Counted from the first letter of the stretch, positions 47,850-60,046 are shown. The stretch is 64,000 nt of DNA from Protea cynaroides (GCA_028583415.1 CM053273.1:86402676-86466675), one strand, 5' to 3'. A program made the numbers and translations. The notes: generated by a model not told the origin, from the letters alone.

Positions 47850-48271
47850 CGAATTTTACAAGAGCCATCACACTTACAAGCCAAAAAAACCTTGGCAACC
47901 TACATCTGTCATAGTTTCTATTATATCCTGAAAATCACAATCTCTTGAAATTAAAATACAATACTTTTATGATAGTTGTTGACAAATATTGTCATTGCCT
48001 GTTTGATTGCCATGTCTGCTGTATTTTTCACTTTACTTCTGATATTGATGACAGTCATTTTTGTAGATATTATCGTCATATTTTTATTTTCTATATGTTT
48101 GAAATTCCTAATTGCAACAAAATTTTCCATTGCGCCTTCTATTCTCGCATTACGTAAGGCTTGAATAACATTGTCATGCAAATTTATGACCTTAACTCCG
48201 CGACAAAGAATCGTAAAATTTTTGAAGTCCCAAAATACCCAATAGAGGGTAAAGGATTTCTGATGATTCAT
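47850..48271 (-). pseudogene. NYN-domain fragment, copy 2
   Basis: Minus strand from 48271: LYWVFWDFKNFTILCRGVKV, INLHDNVIQALRNARIEG, FVAIRNFKHIENKNM, NTADMAIKQAMTIFVNN. A one-base shift follows, then IVLISRDCDFQDIIETMTDV and GCQGFFG. First Asp (WDF) and the DCDF acidic pair are kept; the usual SGD is SRD. Most complete at the N-terminal side, with the QALRNA helix absent from copy 1. Confidence 0.65.
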
Positions 48272-48625
48272 TCATCATAATTTTTTATGATTCATTTATC
48301 ATAATTGATGAATTATTACTCTTATTAACAAATACCATAGATGATGAATCAATATTAGTAGATTTGATCAAAATAATACTATGTGGTCTACACTTATAAT
48401 TATTTTTAAATTCATTAAAAAACCTAATCATGGGTATGTCTATAATCATAGCCCATATGTTACACAATATATCTATACCTACGCACCAAAAAAAAAAATT
48501 AAATCAATACATATAATTTGAATAATAAATATATCTACTTCTCCCTGTTAATCTGTTAGCAGTTGCTTCGCCTTTATAAACCCCATTCCCTTGGTTATAT
48601 TTCGATAGAACCCCTCCCTCCCTTT

Positions 48626-50694
48626 TGTTGGACTTTATGTTGTCATTGTTGGCAACTTGACTGAATTGATCGTGTTTGTGAGCATATAGTCAGAGAAATG
48701 AGGAGAGAGAGTGTCAGTGCAAAAGAGAGAGTGTCAGTGCAGTGGCACAGATATAACAACTTCGCATGTATGTTCTACAGTGTTCTACATGTGTTTTAGA
48801 TGACTTTCAATGAGTTAAATGGTATTCTACACTGATTTTGATAAGAGAGAATGTCTATGGACCCCACTGGTGATGTGGCATAGTTTCTGATGATGTGGAT
48901 GAGTTTCTAATGATGAGACAATGTTACGACATTCTGAAGCATTACATGAAGAAAGAAGATGTAGAGAGAGAATAAGGAGAGAGAAAGAAGAGAGAGAAAA
49001 TGTTGGTGGGTCCCGTAGCAGGTTCATGGAATTCCGACAGGGGAAAGATGTAGAACGTCGAGTTATCCTTCCAACGCAACTTGAATCATTCAATTCCGAC
49101 GTCGGATGAGAGAGATATCACAGTTTCCGTCGGATCGCTCAAAAAAATCATTAAACATTTGTTCAGGGGTCTTTTTGCAATTATCAAGAGTTGAGGGAGA
49201 AGACTGAAATTATCATAAAATATGTTTAAATTCTTTTTGGAGGACTCAGAATGACCCACGTTGTCAAGATCCAGATCGGATGGATCTGAAAAATGCGGGC
49301 TCATGTGTATCTCATTGGTTCCGCCTAGATTCCATCGCGAGTCTTGTGATTCGGCGAATGCAACATAATATGTTGCGTCGCACCGCATGTAGAAGGTCTA
49401 ATGATTCGATATGGCGCACGCACATTACGACAGTGAGAAGATGCATATCGAATGGCCGCGCGCTACTCTGATTTTCGTAGACGTGATCTGGTTTAGATCC
49501 AACAGATGAGGTTCGATCCCGCCTTTTTGAAGTCAATCCAACGGACTCTGCTGTAGATTCCGTCTTTAGCCAATGGCGACTCGACAACGCATAGGCGGGC
49601 GGTGATTCCGTGTTGCGCGGGTGCACGATATGACTTCAAAAGATTCTCTTTCCTTATTTCTAACTGGCCGAACTTCAAACCGACATAACTTCTTCATTTG
49701 AGCTCCAAATCGGTCCGTTCAAGTTGCAGTTTTCATATTTTTGGATGCTCTATACATTGCGCACCATTGGGAGTCCTAAAAAAGAAGAGAAATTTTGAAA
49801 AAAATATTTTAAAGACAGAAAGAAGGATTTATAGGGTTTTGTGTCCTGTGGGGGTGATCAATCACTAACTACATCTTCTCTGTGCATCAATGGAGTGCTA
49901 AATCCCTTTGAGAGGTCAGTAGAGCTTTTATTTTTATATTTATGATGATTATGAGTTGTGTGGAAGAGTTTGAAAGCTTGTAGATGAGGTGTGCTCTGTG
50001 AATCGATCTCTATCATCATTGAAGGCTGCTAGAGAGTACCTGAGAGCAGTGTGAAGCTTCAAAGAAATTGTTGGCCATTCGAAAGCATTGTTTGTGAGAT
50101 TTTCAATTCCCTATCTATTTATGCTTTTAATATATTGTATACTAGCATAGGTGAAAATTGTTGAATACCTAGCTAGTGGAAAAAAATTTGTAAGGCAATT
50201 CTATAAGCCTAAAAATTATTATTTGCTTCCCGTGGATGCGGATTAAGCGTGGTGTGTTCAGTGGGTGTTGGACACTAGCTGTTAACCCTGAATCTTGGCG
50301 TTGGTGCGTCCTCTTAGTTTTATGCTGGAAAAACCTAGGGTTAATATTTTTGTCTTGTAAAAGATTAAAAGTTGAGTGTTGAGTAAATACGGAGCCCGTT
50401 GGGTATTACTTCGTGGACTAGCCATCACACACTGTGTTGGTGAACCACGTATATCCTGTGTTGTGGACTGTCTTTATTTTCTTATATATTTTGGAGTACG
50501 TGGAATGACTTGTAGGATGGGTGTGCAAATCTGATAGATCTGGCCACTGAGTGGTAGCAAGGTAGATTTGCATACGCTTGTGTATGTGTAAAAGAATATA
50601 TCTCGATCAGCTCTAGGCAGCAGTGAAATAATTAGAGATAATTTTCAGACACTGATTCACCCCCCCCCCTCTCAGTGTCATATTAAGTTCATCA
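48626..50694 (+). mobile_element. Solo LTR, family A, copy 3 (2069 bp), nested in the array
   Basis: Starts TGTTGGACTTTATGTTG and ends TTAAGTTCATCA, with a perfect duplication CCTTT (48621-48625 and 50695-50699). Removing it rejoins the array unit exactly (compare 45730-45790). It lacks the GC-rich island of copies 1 and 2 and has a different segment near 49010-49170, so it is a distinct subtype. Confidence 0.92.
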
Positions 50695-50956
50695 CCTTTG
50701 ATTACCACAACCCTTCCCCATATATTCAAACCTCATTCATTTATCTATTCGTCAGACGATTTGCCAGTAGTATCATCTTAGATTTTGCTAGTCAATAAGA
50801 GGATCATACGAATATGATGTATTAAAAAATTCATTAAAAAAAATTTATCTAATCCAAATTCGATAAATTTATCTTTTCAATTCAATCATTCACTAATAGG
50901 TCATTACAATCAATCATCATTGATCCTAGGTCTATATGGTTAACTCTGATACCAAC

Positions 50957-51395
50957 TGTTAGATATTTATGTGAATAGAATTTCAATTAAATCCATCTCA
51001 ATCCATACAAGTACCATTGAACACAATGGAGAAGTCATAATCTATTAATCATAAAGATATACCTATCTGTGAAGGTTAATTTCTTCGATTTTCTCTACGT
51101 TCCAAGTTTTGATCGAAATTTCTCAGTTACAGTCTTTCACAATCTCCAGAAGATATCCATAATCTCTTATCAATGGATGCAGAGAGATCTCTTTAATAAC
51201 TGTAACTGTAGGGACTTTAACATAGTATTTATATAATATTATTATAACTCTAATATATTTCTCACAATAGAATTAGAGTTACCAAACCTATCTCCTACCA
51301 TGTGACGAATCAAATCAAATCGGTTCCACCGTATTAATTAGACTCACACTGAATAACTGGTTTAGATAATTAGTTAAGCCCACATAAGTCTAACA
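50957..51395 (-). repeat. Array LTR3, complete (439 bp)
   Basis: Minus strand TGTTAGACTTATGTGGGC to ATCTAACA, next to primer site GATATC/GATACC-AGAG type at about 50943-50956. Confidence 0.82.
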
Positions 51396-51689
51396 ATGTC
51401 AATTGTCAAATCTTATAAATTTCATCACACCTTCGTATGCCTTGATTACCTCCGAGGCTTTCTCCCCATATTACTTGTAAAATTTTCACTTATAAAATTT
51501 TACATGCGTTATAAAATTTTACATGTAAAAATTTTACTGTAAAATTTTAAATCAAAACAAAGAGAACCTTAAGTACCATGGTTCAAAACAATTAAGAAAA
51601 AACAATAAAAATTAAGATTTTTTTATTACATTTCGGATAACATTTACATTTTCTTGGGTCATAAGCTACAAATCAAATGTCTTTTTAAC

Positions 51690-52120
51690 TACTTCACGAA
51701 TTTTACAAGAACCATTACGCTTATAAGCCAAAAAATAATCTTGGCAACCCGCATCTATCATAGTTTTCACTATATCCTGGAAATCACAATCTCCTGAAAT
51801 TAAAAGTACAATACTTTTAAGATAGTTGTTGACAAATGTTGTCAAGGCTGTTTAATTGCCATGTCTACTATAATTTTTAATTTACTTCTGATATTAATGG
51901 TAGTCATTTTTGTAGATACTACTGTCATGTCCCCATTTCCTTTATGTTTGAAATTTTTAATTGCAACGAAAACTTTCACCGTACCTTCTATTCCCGCATT
52001 ACCTAAAGTTTGAATAGCATTGTCCCTCAAATTTATTGCCTTAACTCAGCGATGAAGAATCACACAGTTTTTAAAGTCCTAAAATATCCCAATAGAGAGT
52101 GAAGGGACTTCTGATGATTC
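51690..52120 (-). pseudogene. NYN-domain fragment, copy 3
   Basis: Minus strand: SPSLSIGIF, stop, DFKNCVILHR, stop, VKAINLRDNAIQTLGNAGIE then GTVKVFVAIKNFKHKGN, VDMAIKQ. A frame break follows, then LLISGDCDFQDIVKTMIDAG with CQ, FLA and GSCKIREV. It has the best preserved C-terminal motif, LISGDCDF, of the three. It ends at the right edge of the array near 52190. Confidence 0.6.
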
Positions 52121-52190
52121 ATTCACCACAATTGGTGAATTATTACTCTTATTAGCAAACACCATAAATGATGAATCAATATTAGTCACA

Positions 52191-54356
52191 GGACTAGGAT
52201 GCCAAATTCACAATTTAGTCCGAAAGCTAATTTTTCAGTTTGCTAAGGTGCACCCCTCGCATGTTTCCCATGACAAAAAAAAAAAAACTAAGGGCTCCAA
52301 CTCAAAGTCTTAAAGAATTAGGTGAAGAGAGCCCAAGGGTACACAAAGACATATCCACAGTCCCAAATATCCACTATAAGATTATACCATTATAACTTCC
52401 GACATCTCAACATTCTACAACATAATCTTTTGTTCCAAACGCGACTTCAAATAATGTCTTGAAGAAAGAAAGATAAAAAGCTGAAAATATTTTGCATAAG
52501 ATTCAATATTCAATGATGAGTCTTTCTTGGTTAGATACCATTAGAGATCCATGAAGCAATCCCTATGGGCTATGGGCCTAAAATTTAAGACCAGCCAGAT
52601 TCAGCCCGGATCAAATCAAAATCGAACCTTATAAAGTTGTAATTGGGTTTTTTCTTTAGAGCCCGGTGAAAAATCAAATCAGAGTAGATCAATTGATAAG
52701 TCCAAGACCAATTGAACCAATAGGATCGAAATCACACCAACTTGACAATGGACTGATAAGAGTCCTCTTACCTAACATTTTATTAAATATACATGTAGGA
52801 AACCAACACCGAAACTCAAGCAACTCGATAATGGTCCGATAAAGCTCATTAAACTAACATGTAAACCAAAAAACCAGCACGAAACTGAAACTGGACTGAA
52901 ACTGAAGTGTTTTTATTAAGCTGTAATTGGGCTAGGGTGTGTAAAACCAAAACTACATCAATCTAGACTGAAATCAGACCAAACCGGCCCATTAACACCC
53001 TAATAGGATCATCCTAAATTAGGTACGATGTTAGGTTTAATGGCACTGGATTAGATTGGATCCATATCCTGAGGCAGAATTATTTCTGTTAGTTTTTCTT
53101 TTTCTGGGCTTTGGTGTAAATTTCCAGAAAGGTATGATTCAAATCTTACACAACACTCCAAGAATCCAAAGCTTCTGGAGATGTATAAAGGTGACTCAAA
53201 CATGTACTTACAGGCCATACATTCCTTTATAGGGAAGTGGAACCAATAAAATACAAAACCACAGTATATCAAGCTTTTTGTATGCATTGGTGGCTTCCTC
53301 CAAAATACTACTTATTTGGCTTTCTGAGCATTATGGAATGGAACTCATCCTTCTTTATCTTGCATTCCAAGTATAATTAACTTGAGTACAGATTAAGAAA
53401 TTTTTGTCTTCAAATTGTGTTTGGTATGCATTTTATTGTAGAAGGAAAATAGATTATAATGTGAGATATTTCCGTTCTACACTCAAAATGAAAAATAGGG
53501 TAAAAAATAAAGTTCAGAATAGATCATGTTTTCTTACCAAATTCTAGGATCCAAATTCAAAAGTGCACTTGAATGCAAACCAAACAAAGCATAAGTTATG
53601 TCAAGCTTTGAGATAACTGGGCCAGGAAATCGGACTTGGATCCATCAGCAAAGCATTTTCAGTTTTAAATTAAGCCCAAATCTATCCCTGGACTTAAGCC
53701 CTACTATTAATCCTTAATTTTATTGCAGGGATGCATCATTATCTCAAGCTTGTCTCACTATTGGATGAACATGTAAATCCGGCCAGTCAGTCCGGCAGCG
53801 TTCTCATACGCCCACCTATTTGGAAGTCTGTGTGTGCTCTCATTGGCCAGTGCTGGTGCAGGAGCTACTCAGCCAGACAAGGGAGACGATGTACGTATAC
53901 AGCCTGTGTTTCAAAGTGTAGAAGTGTGCAATACCATTTATGCCCCTCCCTATTGAATGAAAGGCCAATATGCCCAGCCATGTATATACATGGTTGTTCT
54001 GTTCACAAAAGCCGGGTGTTTTTTTCTCCCATTATTGAATAATCGATAACCATCAACCTGAGAAGACAAGCTTAGATTAACAAAAATAAGATTTTTATTA
54101 ACTGATTGTCTGAACACGCGTCTATAGCTGTGTTTATAACATGGCACCTTCTTTTAATCACTCTTATTCTTATTTCCAGAAAATTTTAAAGTCAATGATA
54201 AAACAAGTTTTCACTAATTTCTTGAAAATAACTTATCATCAAGAGTTGTCATTATCAAACATGTTTTTTTTTACTAAGCATGTGAAATGACAAGATTTAA
54301 CTTTATTTAGAAAAAACAAGTATGCTGTATTAAGATAGCAAAAATTTAAGATATCG
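52191..54356. other. Intergenic, no gene recognised
   Basis: 52560-53030 is rich in AACCGAAC/CCGATC-type words of dispersed repeats. The frame at 53731-54042 (103 aa, after a TTGCAGG) has repeated Cys and Arg but no family match. Its GTCTGTGTGTGCTCTCATTGG words look transposon-like. Confidence 0.35.
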
Positions 54357-54365
54357 AACTCTATA

Positions 54366-54618
54366 GGATTCACATCGTCTCCTCCCATTAGTTCTGGGAG
54401 GACTCGGCAGCCTGCCCCTGCCCTGGATGACTGCCACGTGGCTCTCGGGTGAATCTGAGACCCACGTCGAACCGACACCCCCTGTCGGCTCGGCTCAGCT
54501 TGTTGGCTGGGTGTTGGCTCAGATGCGGGTCTCGGATTCACCGAGAGCCACGTAATGGCCATCCAGGGCAGGCTGCCGCTGTCCTCCCAGTGGTTGTGGG
54601 AGGAGAGGATGCGGATCC
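54366..54618. mobile_element. Palindromic MITE family P, copy 2 (253 bp)
   Basis: GGATTCACATCGTCTCCTCC to its inverted partner ending GAGGATGCGGATCC. Flanks AACTCTATA (54357-54365) and AACTCTGTA (54619-54627) form a 9-base duplication with one change, which points to Mutator-type mobilisation. The interior includes paired TCTCGGGTGAATCTGAGACC and its inverse. Confidence 0.88.
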
Positions 54619-54973
54619 AACTCTGTATCAATAAGAAAAAAATAAAATAAAATCATAAAATCCCAGATTTTAAATACTTTATTTTTGCCATTTGGCATAT
54701 TTTAATACTGAAACTTAAAATGTAACAAAAGACATTGAGGTCTATCTATCTATAAAATTTCAACCCCCACATGACAAGCTATATGGCACAATTAGTTGTG
54801 CAATCCATATATTATATTTATGTATCTGTAACGTGTATATAGGGGGAAAAAAAGAAAAGTAAGTAATAATTATTTTTTTTTATTTTTTATTTTATTTTTT
54901 ATTTTTGATAGAAAACGTGGTTGGAGGATTGTAAAAAATGAAGACGAGATTTAATCCCAAGATGGGCGAACAA

Positions 54974-55267
54974 GGATTCACATCATCTTCTCCCAGTGGT
55001 CTGGGAGGACAGTGGCAACCTTCTTCGGATGGTTGCCACGTGGCTCTCGGTGAATCCGAGACCTACGTTCGAGCCGACACTCAGCCGACAAGCCAAGCCG
55101 ACAGGGGAGTGTCGGCTCGGACGTAGGTCTCGGATTCACCCCGGAGCCACGTGGCAACCATCCGAGGAAGGTTGCCACCGTCCTCCCAGAATGACTGGGA
55201 GGAGATGATGCGGATCCCGTGCCTTCACCGTCCTCCCAGAATGACTGGGAGGAGATGATGCGGATCC
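54974..55267. mobile_element. Palindromic MITE family P, copy 3, with duplicated right end
   Basis: GGATTCACATCATCTTCTCC to GATGATGCGGATCC at 55217. The last 50 bases (CCGTGCCTTC plus the right end) are then repeated to 55267. The two arms match over more than 100 bases each. No left partner for the right flank CGTGCCTTC was found. Confidence 0.8.
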
Positions 55268-56983
55268 CGTGCCTTCCCAGTTTGTATCAATTTGGCATAA
55301 AATGGATGATGGGTTATAATTAAAAGAAGCATATTCAAACTCACTATAATCGAGAATGCCTTCCATCATGCCGGAAATCTTTACACTAACCTTTACAAGG
55401 AAAACTTTCCACCATTTCCCCCTTGTGTTTGAACATTTCTATTTTAATGATAGGGAAAGAAAATCATCAAGCGGTTGGGATTTCTTTTTCATTCATTTTC
55501 ACGTAACTAACATCTTTTTTCTTCACATTTTCTCTATTCTCTCTGACTATGTGAGTCCTTCACTAACGAAACTAATTCAAGATGTTGAAACCCTTTCCCT
55601 CGATTCATGGATTTGTCTATTAGGTTTAAAGTTTACCATGATTGTACCAACAATCTAGAAGCATCAACCACCAACCCTACAGAAAAAAAAAATAATAATA
55701 AAAAAGGAAATGCTTTCAGGCTGGTCCAAGACCATCCAAAACTTGTACAAATGACAAACTACCTACCTTTGACATAAGCATGTTGAAAATGCATTATTTG
55801 AATACTACTATTGTAACGTTAGGAGTTAGATACACCAAATGACTAACTAGCTACTTTATTATACCACGTGCTCTTAAAAAAACATAACACGCGTTGAAAA
55901 TGTTTTAAAATATCTGCATCATTTTCGAACCTAAATCTAACAACGCACGTCATGTAAATAGGTAGTGTCGGTTTGGCAATCTTACTTTAGATATTTAACG
56001 TTACAATACCTTAATCAGCAATAGGGAAAAAGAAGTATACCCATTAACCATATTGGGATGCTTTATTTAAAGTATCTTTTTCACCTTTTTTTTTTTTTAT
56101 TTATTATTTGACAACAACAAAAAATTTGTGGTTATCAAATTCAGACACAAAATGATTGATGATGACAATTAATCTACTACATATTGATGTTAGCTCAGAC
56201 CAAGTTAATTCTATTTAACCCAAATTCAATCTATTAGTTTTTGGGTATATTTTGGGTTGAAGATATCATATCTTATTGGTCCCAATTCAGTATGGGTTAG
56301 TCCGAATCGATCTCAAAACATTGGACCGATGTGTTCAAACTTGATAATTAAAACCAAATATTAAACCCTAGTTTTATTACTTTAGCTTTCTGAATGGGCT
56401 TGATGGGTTTCTTACTGGGCTTTCAACCCAAATCGATCCGATACCAACCCGATAAGCTAAGCCAGATAACAACCCAAAATCGGATCGACCGATTAGTTGA
56501 TGTGCACAGTGCACCCACCCAGCCCAAACCTCATAATGGACATGTTTCGGTCAGACCTTATAGAGTCCGATACCGATTTTGCCCAGACCCAAGCTAGCCC
56601 GGATAGGCCTATTAACACCAATACTACTACATCTGATGTGACAATTTTGACCACTGGGATTATGGTTCAAGTAATTGGTATCCGATCAATTGGATCAGTC
56701 GACTCATAATTCGATTTTAGACATGATTGATTTCTAATACAATCCTGTTTTAATATTATTATATATAATATCGTCCATGCATGTTTTAGCTTCCCATTGA
56801 ATCCGTATACCAATCCGATATTGGACATGATTGATACCGTGTTTGATACTTGGATTTAGAACCGTGATTGCGATATCTATGAATTCATCCAAACAAACCA
56901 CATATCAAATTGAACCTCAAATTCAGTTATTTACCATCTCATTTGGATCGTATAATCTTTATGTTCATAAATTTTAAACCCAC
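55268..56983. other. Intergenic, no gene recognised
   Basis: AT-rich. The frame 55356-55658 is Phe-rich and matches nothing. 56240-56720 carries CCGAT/GATCGG words of dispersed repeats. Confidence 0.4.
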
Positions 56984-56997
56984 ATGATCTACCTCAT

Positions 56998-57242
56998 GGA
57001 ACCCTAAGAAAGTAGCTCAATTGGCGAGTCTATACCTTAAGAAGTTGAAGGTTCTGAGTTCGACTTCTCTTTCCTCTTTCATATTTGAGGCTACTTACAC
57101 GACATGTTTCGTGTTGACTCTTTATTGTGAAAATTAAATCATTCTCATTCAATCCCGGAATCCATGCGATTATAGAATTAATATAAGTCTGCAGGGCTAA
57201 TCAGCCGAAGGTCTTGATATGCATTGTAGGAAAAGAAAAAAA
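56998..57242 (+). mobile_element. tRNA-derived SINE, Au-like, copy 2
   Basis: Head with box A (TAGCTCAATTGGC) and box B (GAGTTCGACTTC), 3' end GGGCTAATCAGCCGAAGGTC with an A-rich tail. Flanked by a 14-base duplication, ATGATCTACCTCAT (56984-56997) and ATGATCTACCACAT (57243-57256), one mismatch. The head is closer to a real tRNA than in the other two copies. Confidence 0.8.
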
Positions 57243-57256
57243 ATGATCTACCACAT

Positions 57257-59139
57257 CAGAGCATGGCCTAATAAATCTAAACTCCCACCGACGGGTTTTA
57301 TTCATTCCATCTAACAAAACCACTCTCTATTTATTTTATTAAAAAGAATTTAAGGTTAGGTTCTAAGAATGATAGGATTGTAGTATTGCAGTACACTCCA
57401 ATTATCACAGAGCTTCAATATTTTATTCAAAAAAAAAAAAATTCATACACGGAAAGAAAATCCTATCATCGATTTGTTATGTAGGGGTGTTTTTGATATT
57501 GTCCTTCCATTTATTGTGGTAACTCGCATCCAATCTTTTGCGATATTTTATTGTTGCTTTATATCTGATAGGAATCCAAGCATGTCACGTTAAGGTAATG
57601 GCAAAAAAGGGATCTCGTGGTATGTTAAAAGCTAAAAGAGACTAGTAAAGCATTCACCTTTTAGTTAGGCTATAGAACCCCATTACGGGTCTCTTTTAGA
57701 GAGTAATTATCTATTCAAAAAAGAAATTGAAAAAAAAGAATGACTATTTTGAAATGGTTCTTGTGTTAAACAAAACTTTACCACATTTGAATTTGTAATA
57801 TCTATTTGGAAAAATTATATGGACTTCCCTTTGACAATTTATTTATTATACAACACTTTCTTGTGCGATTTAGATTTACACTTAAATCCATAAAAGTAAC
57901 AGTGTTAACAAACTTGATAGTCTAACCAAAATACCCTTCTAGATCTGAGTAATTCATCACTTCTATCACCATCCGGTTGAGTTGTGTCATGTATTCTGTG
58001 GAGTTTACACAATTATTGGAATTGTATTTGTATTTGGATTTGGATTCATTACATGTACAAAGATCAATTTGTAATTGTATGAAATTAAGGTTTCTAAAGA
58101 GCTTATATATTTTTTCTATATGAAAAACAATAAGTAAGAGAGTAAAGGGAAAACACTTTTGTGAGGTGGAGAGAGGTGTAAATTATTTTTTGATAAATAA
58201 AAAATTTCTCTAATTCTCGGGGGTGGAGTTAAACATTTCACATGCATTGGGTGTTGAACCACGGTAAATCCTTGTGTTTGTGTTTTTGCTTGTTCTTGGC
58301 TTTTCTCTTATTTGCAAAATCATGAGAACTTTGAAGAGGTGGGGAATCTGAACCATCATAGTTTAAAGCAATACAGATAAAGGCAGTCTTCATGTTAAAT
58401 CTGCAGATGAAGCTATTCGACTCAGGCGGTCGAGCCACCTCCCACTCACTCGAGCTATTTGAATACTTGAAGTTGCCCTAATTTGTATATGCCTACTTTC
58501 TTTTCTATTTGTGTGGCACATTTTTCAGTTTAATTCTATATCTTTGCTTACATAAATTTTAGTCATTAGGATAAGATCGCAGAGACTTCTAATTGCAATT
58601 ACTTATTGAGCTTGACGACACAAACCGCCCATGGCAGCTAGAATTTCCATAGCTACAAGTGCTAAAATGTTCCTAGGTATCAAAATCCATTCCTCTTTCG
58701 GAAACCCAATTCTGTCATCAATCATTGACCGCCCTTTTCTCCTATCATTCACAGTCCCCTTGCTGTTTTTCAAACGAGGAAGAATGTGAGTGCTACTCTC
58801 TGCTTCATTGTAGAGGAGAAAAGCAAGGGACTGATAATATCGAAAAAGATAGCATAAGAGAAAGCAAGGGTATTTTTGTCTTTTTATTTTATAAAAAAGC
58901 AATATAGACCTTTTGCCCTATGCATAAAGGTATTTTTTACCTTCAAATGTTGAAGGCATGCTAACATCAGCACTAACAGAAAATTTCCAACGGAGTGAGG
59001 TTGTATAGTAACAAGGTTTGGAAATTAAGGGTAGTACGCGTAATTGTTGTGAACTTTAGCGTAGTAGTTGTATTTGAACCTAATCCAAGGGTGGTACGAG
59101 TAAATTTTTTTTTTTTTTTTTTTTTTTTGTAGTTGGTAA
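57257..59139. other. Intergenic, no gene recognised
   Basis: The short minus-strand frames at 58238-58438 and 58603-58902 match nothing known. The right part (58960-59110) has GGTAGTACGCGTAATT-type words like transposon ends, but I found no partner. Confidence 0.35.
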
Positions 59140-59154
59140 TTTATTGAAATGGAG

Positions 59155-59404
59155 TTTTTTTTTTCTAACGTTGGGTATCCAGATCTTCGGCCCAACTAGT
59201 CCTGTGGACTCATACTGACCCCACAACCGCATGGACCAAGTTATTCCAAGATTGAATGAGAACCATTCCACTTGCATCCAAAACAAAAAAGAAAAAGCAC
59301 TTAACACCTCGTGTGAGTGATCCCAAGTTGATAAGAGTAGTCGAATTCAAAACATTTCACTTCCTAAGGTGTAGGTTCCTTGCTTACTAAACTATCCCTT
59401 GGCG
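59155..59404 (-). mobile_element. tRNA-derived SINE, Au-like, copy 3 (250 bp)
   Basis: Full-length relative of 2411-2650. The T run (its A tail) is at 59155-59164 and the tRNA-like head at about 59370-59404. A 15-base duplication flanks it: TTTATTGAAATGGAG (59140-59154) and TTTATTGAAAAAGAG (59405-59419), two mismatches. The 3' end reads GGACTAGTTGGGCCGAAG then CTGGATACCC. Confidence 0.85.
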
Positions 59405-59482
59405 TTTATTGAAAAAGAGGATGTACAATAGAAAAGAGGTCGTTAGGAGAATAGGACTCCCAAAACCTCTTGTTGGGATAAG

Positions 59483-60041
59483 TTAATGCCCACTTTGGTT
59501 TTGGTTACCAAAAGAAATATCCACTTTGGTACTTTATGGGCATACAAGAAGATTTTCAATTATAAGTGTTATTTTGTGGCTTGAAATTTGGGTCTTTTAT
59601 GGTTATTATGGACCATATAGTATCTTCCTTTTTTAGTTAAAAAGAAAATAGAAAAATTGTAGGAAAAGGATTCCCTATTCCTTCAATTATTTTTCTCCCA
59701 TAAATATAATTGTGGGAGAGGGAATAGTTAAGGATTTTTTCTGACCTAGCCGCAAAAAGTAAGAGGAAGAGAAAAAAGAAAAAAAAAAAAGAGAAAAAAG
59801 GAGAGCAACTAAGGTTCTTGTTTAATGTTGAAGCTGGTTGCAATCTTGTGTATTCGTGTCACTCTATAAGGTGTACTTTGTAATCTTCTTCTTCTTATTG
59901 ATCTAGTGAAAATCTCTTCTCGTCCGTGGATGTAGATCACATTGATCGAACCACATAAATTTCTCATGTCTTTATTCTTTATTGTTTATTAGAATTTCAT
60001 ACTGTCATTACCTGCATTTTTCCGCTGTGTTTGTCTTAACA
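59483..60041 (+). mobile_element. Probable Copia solo LTR (559 bp)
   Basis: The sequence from ATGCCCACTTTGG, through a TATA box (CATAAATATAA near 59699), a CTTCTTCTTATTGATCTAGT leader and CCTGCATTTTTCCGCTGTGT to TTGTCTTAACA has the look of a Copia LTR. A 5-base duplication ATAAG (59478-59482 and 60042-60046) fits these ends, but the left terminal dinucleotide is then TT. An alternative start is TGTTGGG at 59471, without a duplication. Confidence 0.55.
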
Positions 60042-60046
60042 ATAAG

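Larger units (their letters stand above)
45340..52190 (-). mobile_element. Tandem array of a short LTR element carrying a NYN gene fragment
   Basis: Left to right: primer site and LTR0 (45446-45515, partial), internal without NYN, primer site and LTR1 (46015-46177, partial), NYN copy 1, primer site and LTR2 (47141-47577), NYN copy 2, solo LTR insertion (48626-50694), primer site and LTR3 (50957-51395), NYN copy 3. The complete unit from LTR2 to LTR3, less the insertion, is 1742 bp. Each primer site reads TTGATATCAGAGCC or close. LTR and leader are related to the Copia at 15367-22021. Transcription is leftward. No gag or pol is present, so the element would depend on another for movement. Confidence 0.75.

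Noticed and set aside
45340..52190. Array as a host NYN gene cluster
   Set aside because: Each NYN piece lies between LTR and primer-site sequence in the same register, and all pieces are broken; a retroelement explains the layout better.
53731..54042. 103-aa frame after a TTGCAGG
   Set aside because: No recognisable family, no upstream exon; words resemble transposon ends.
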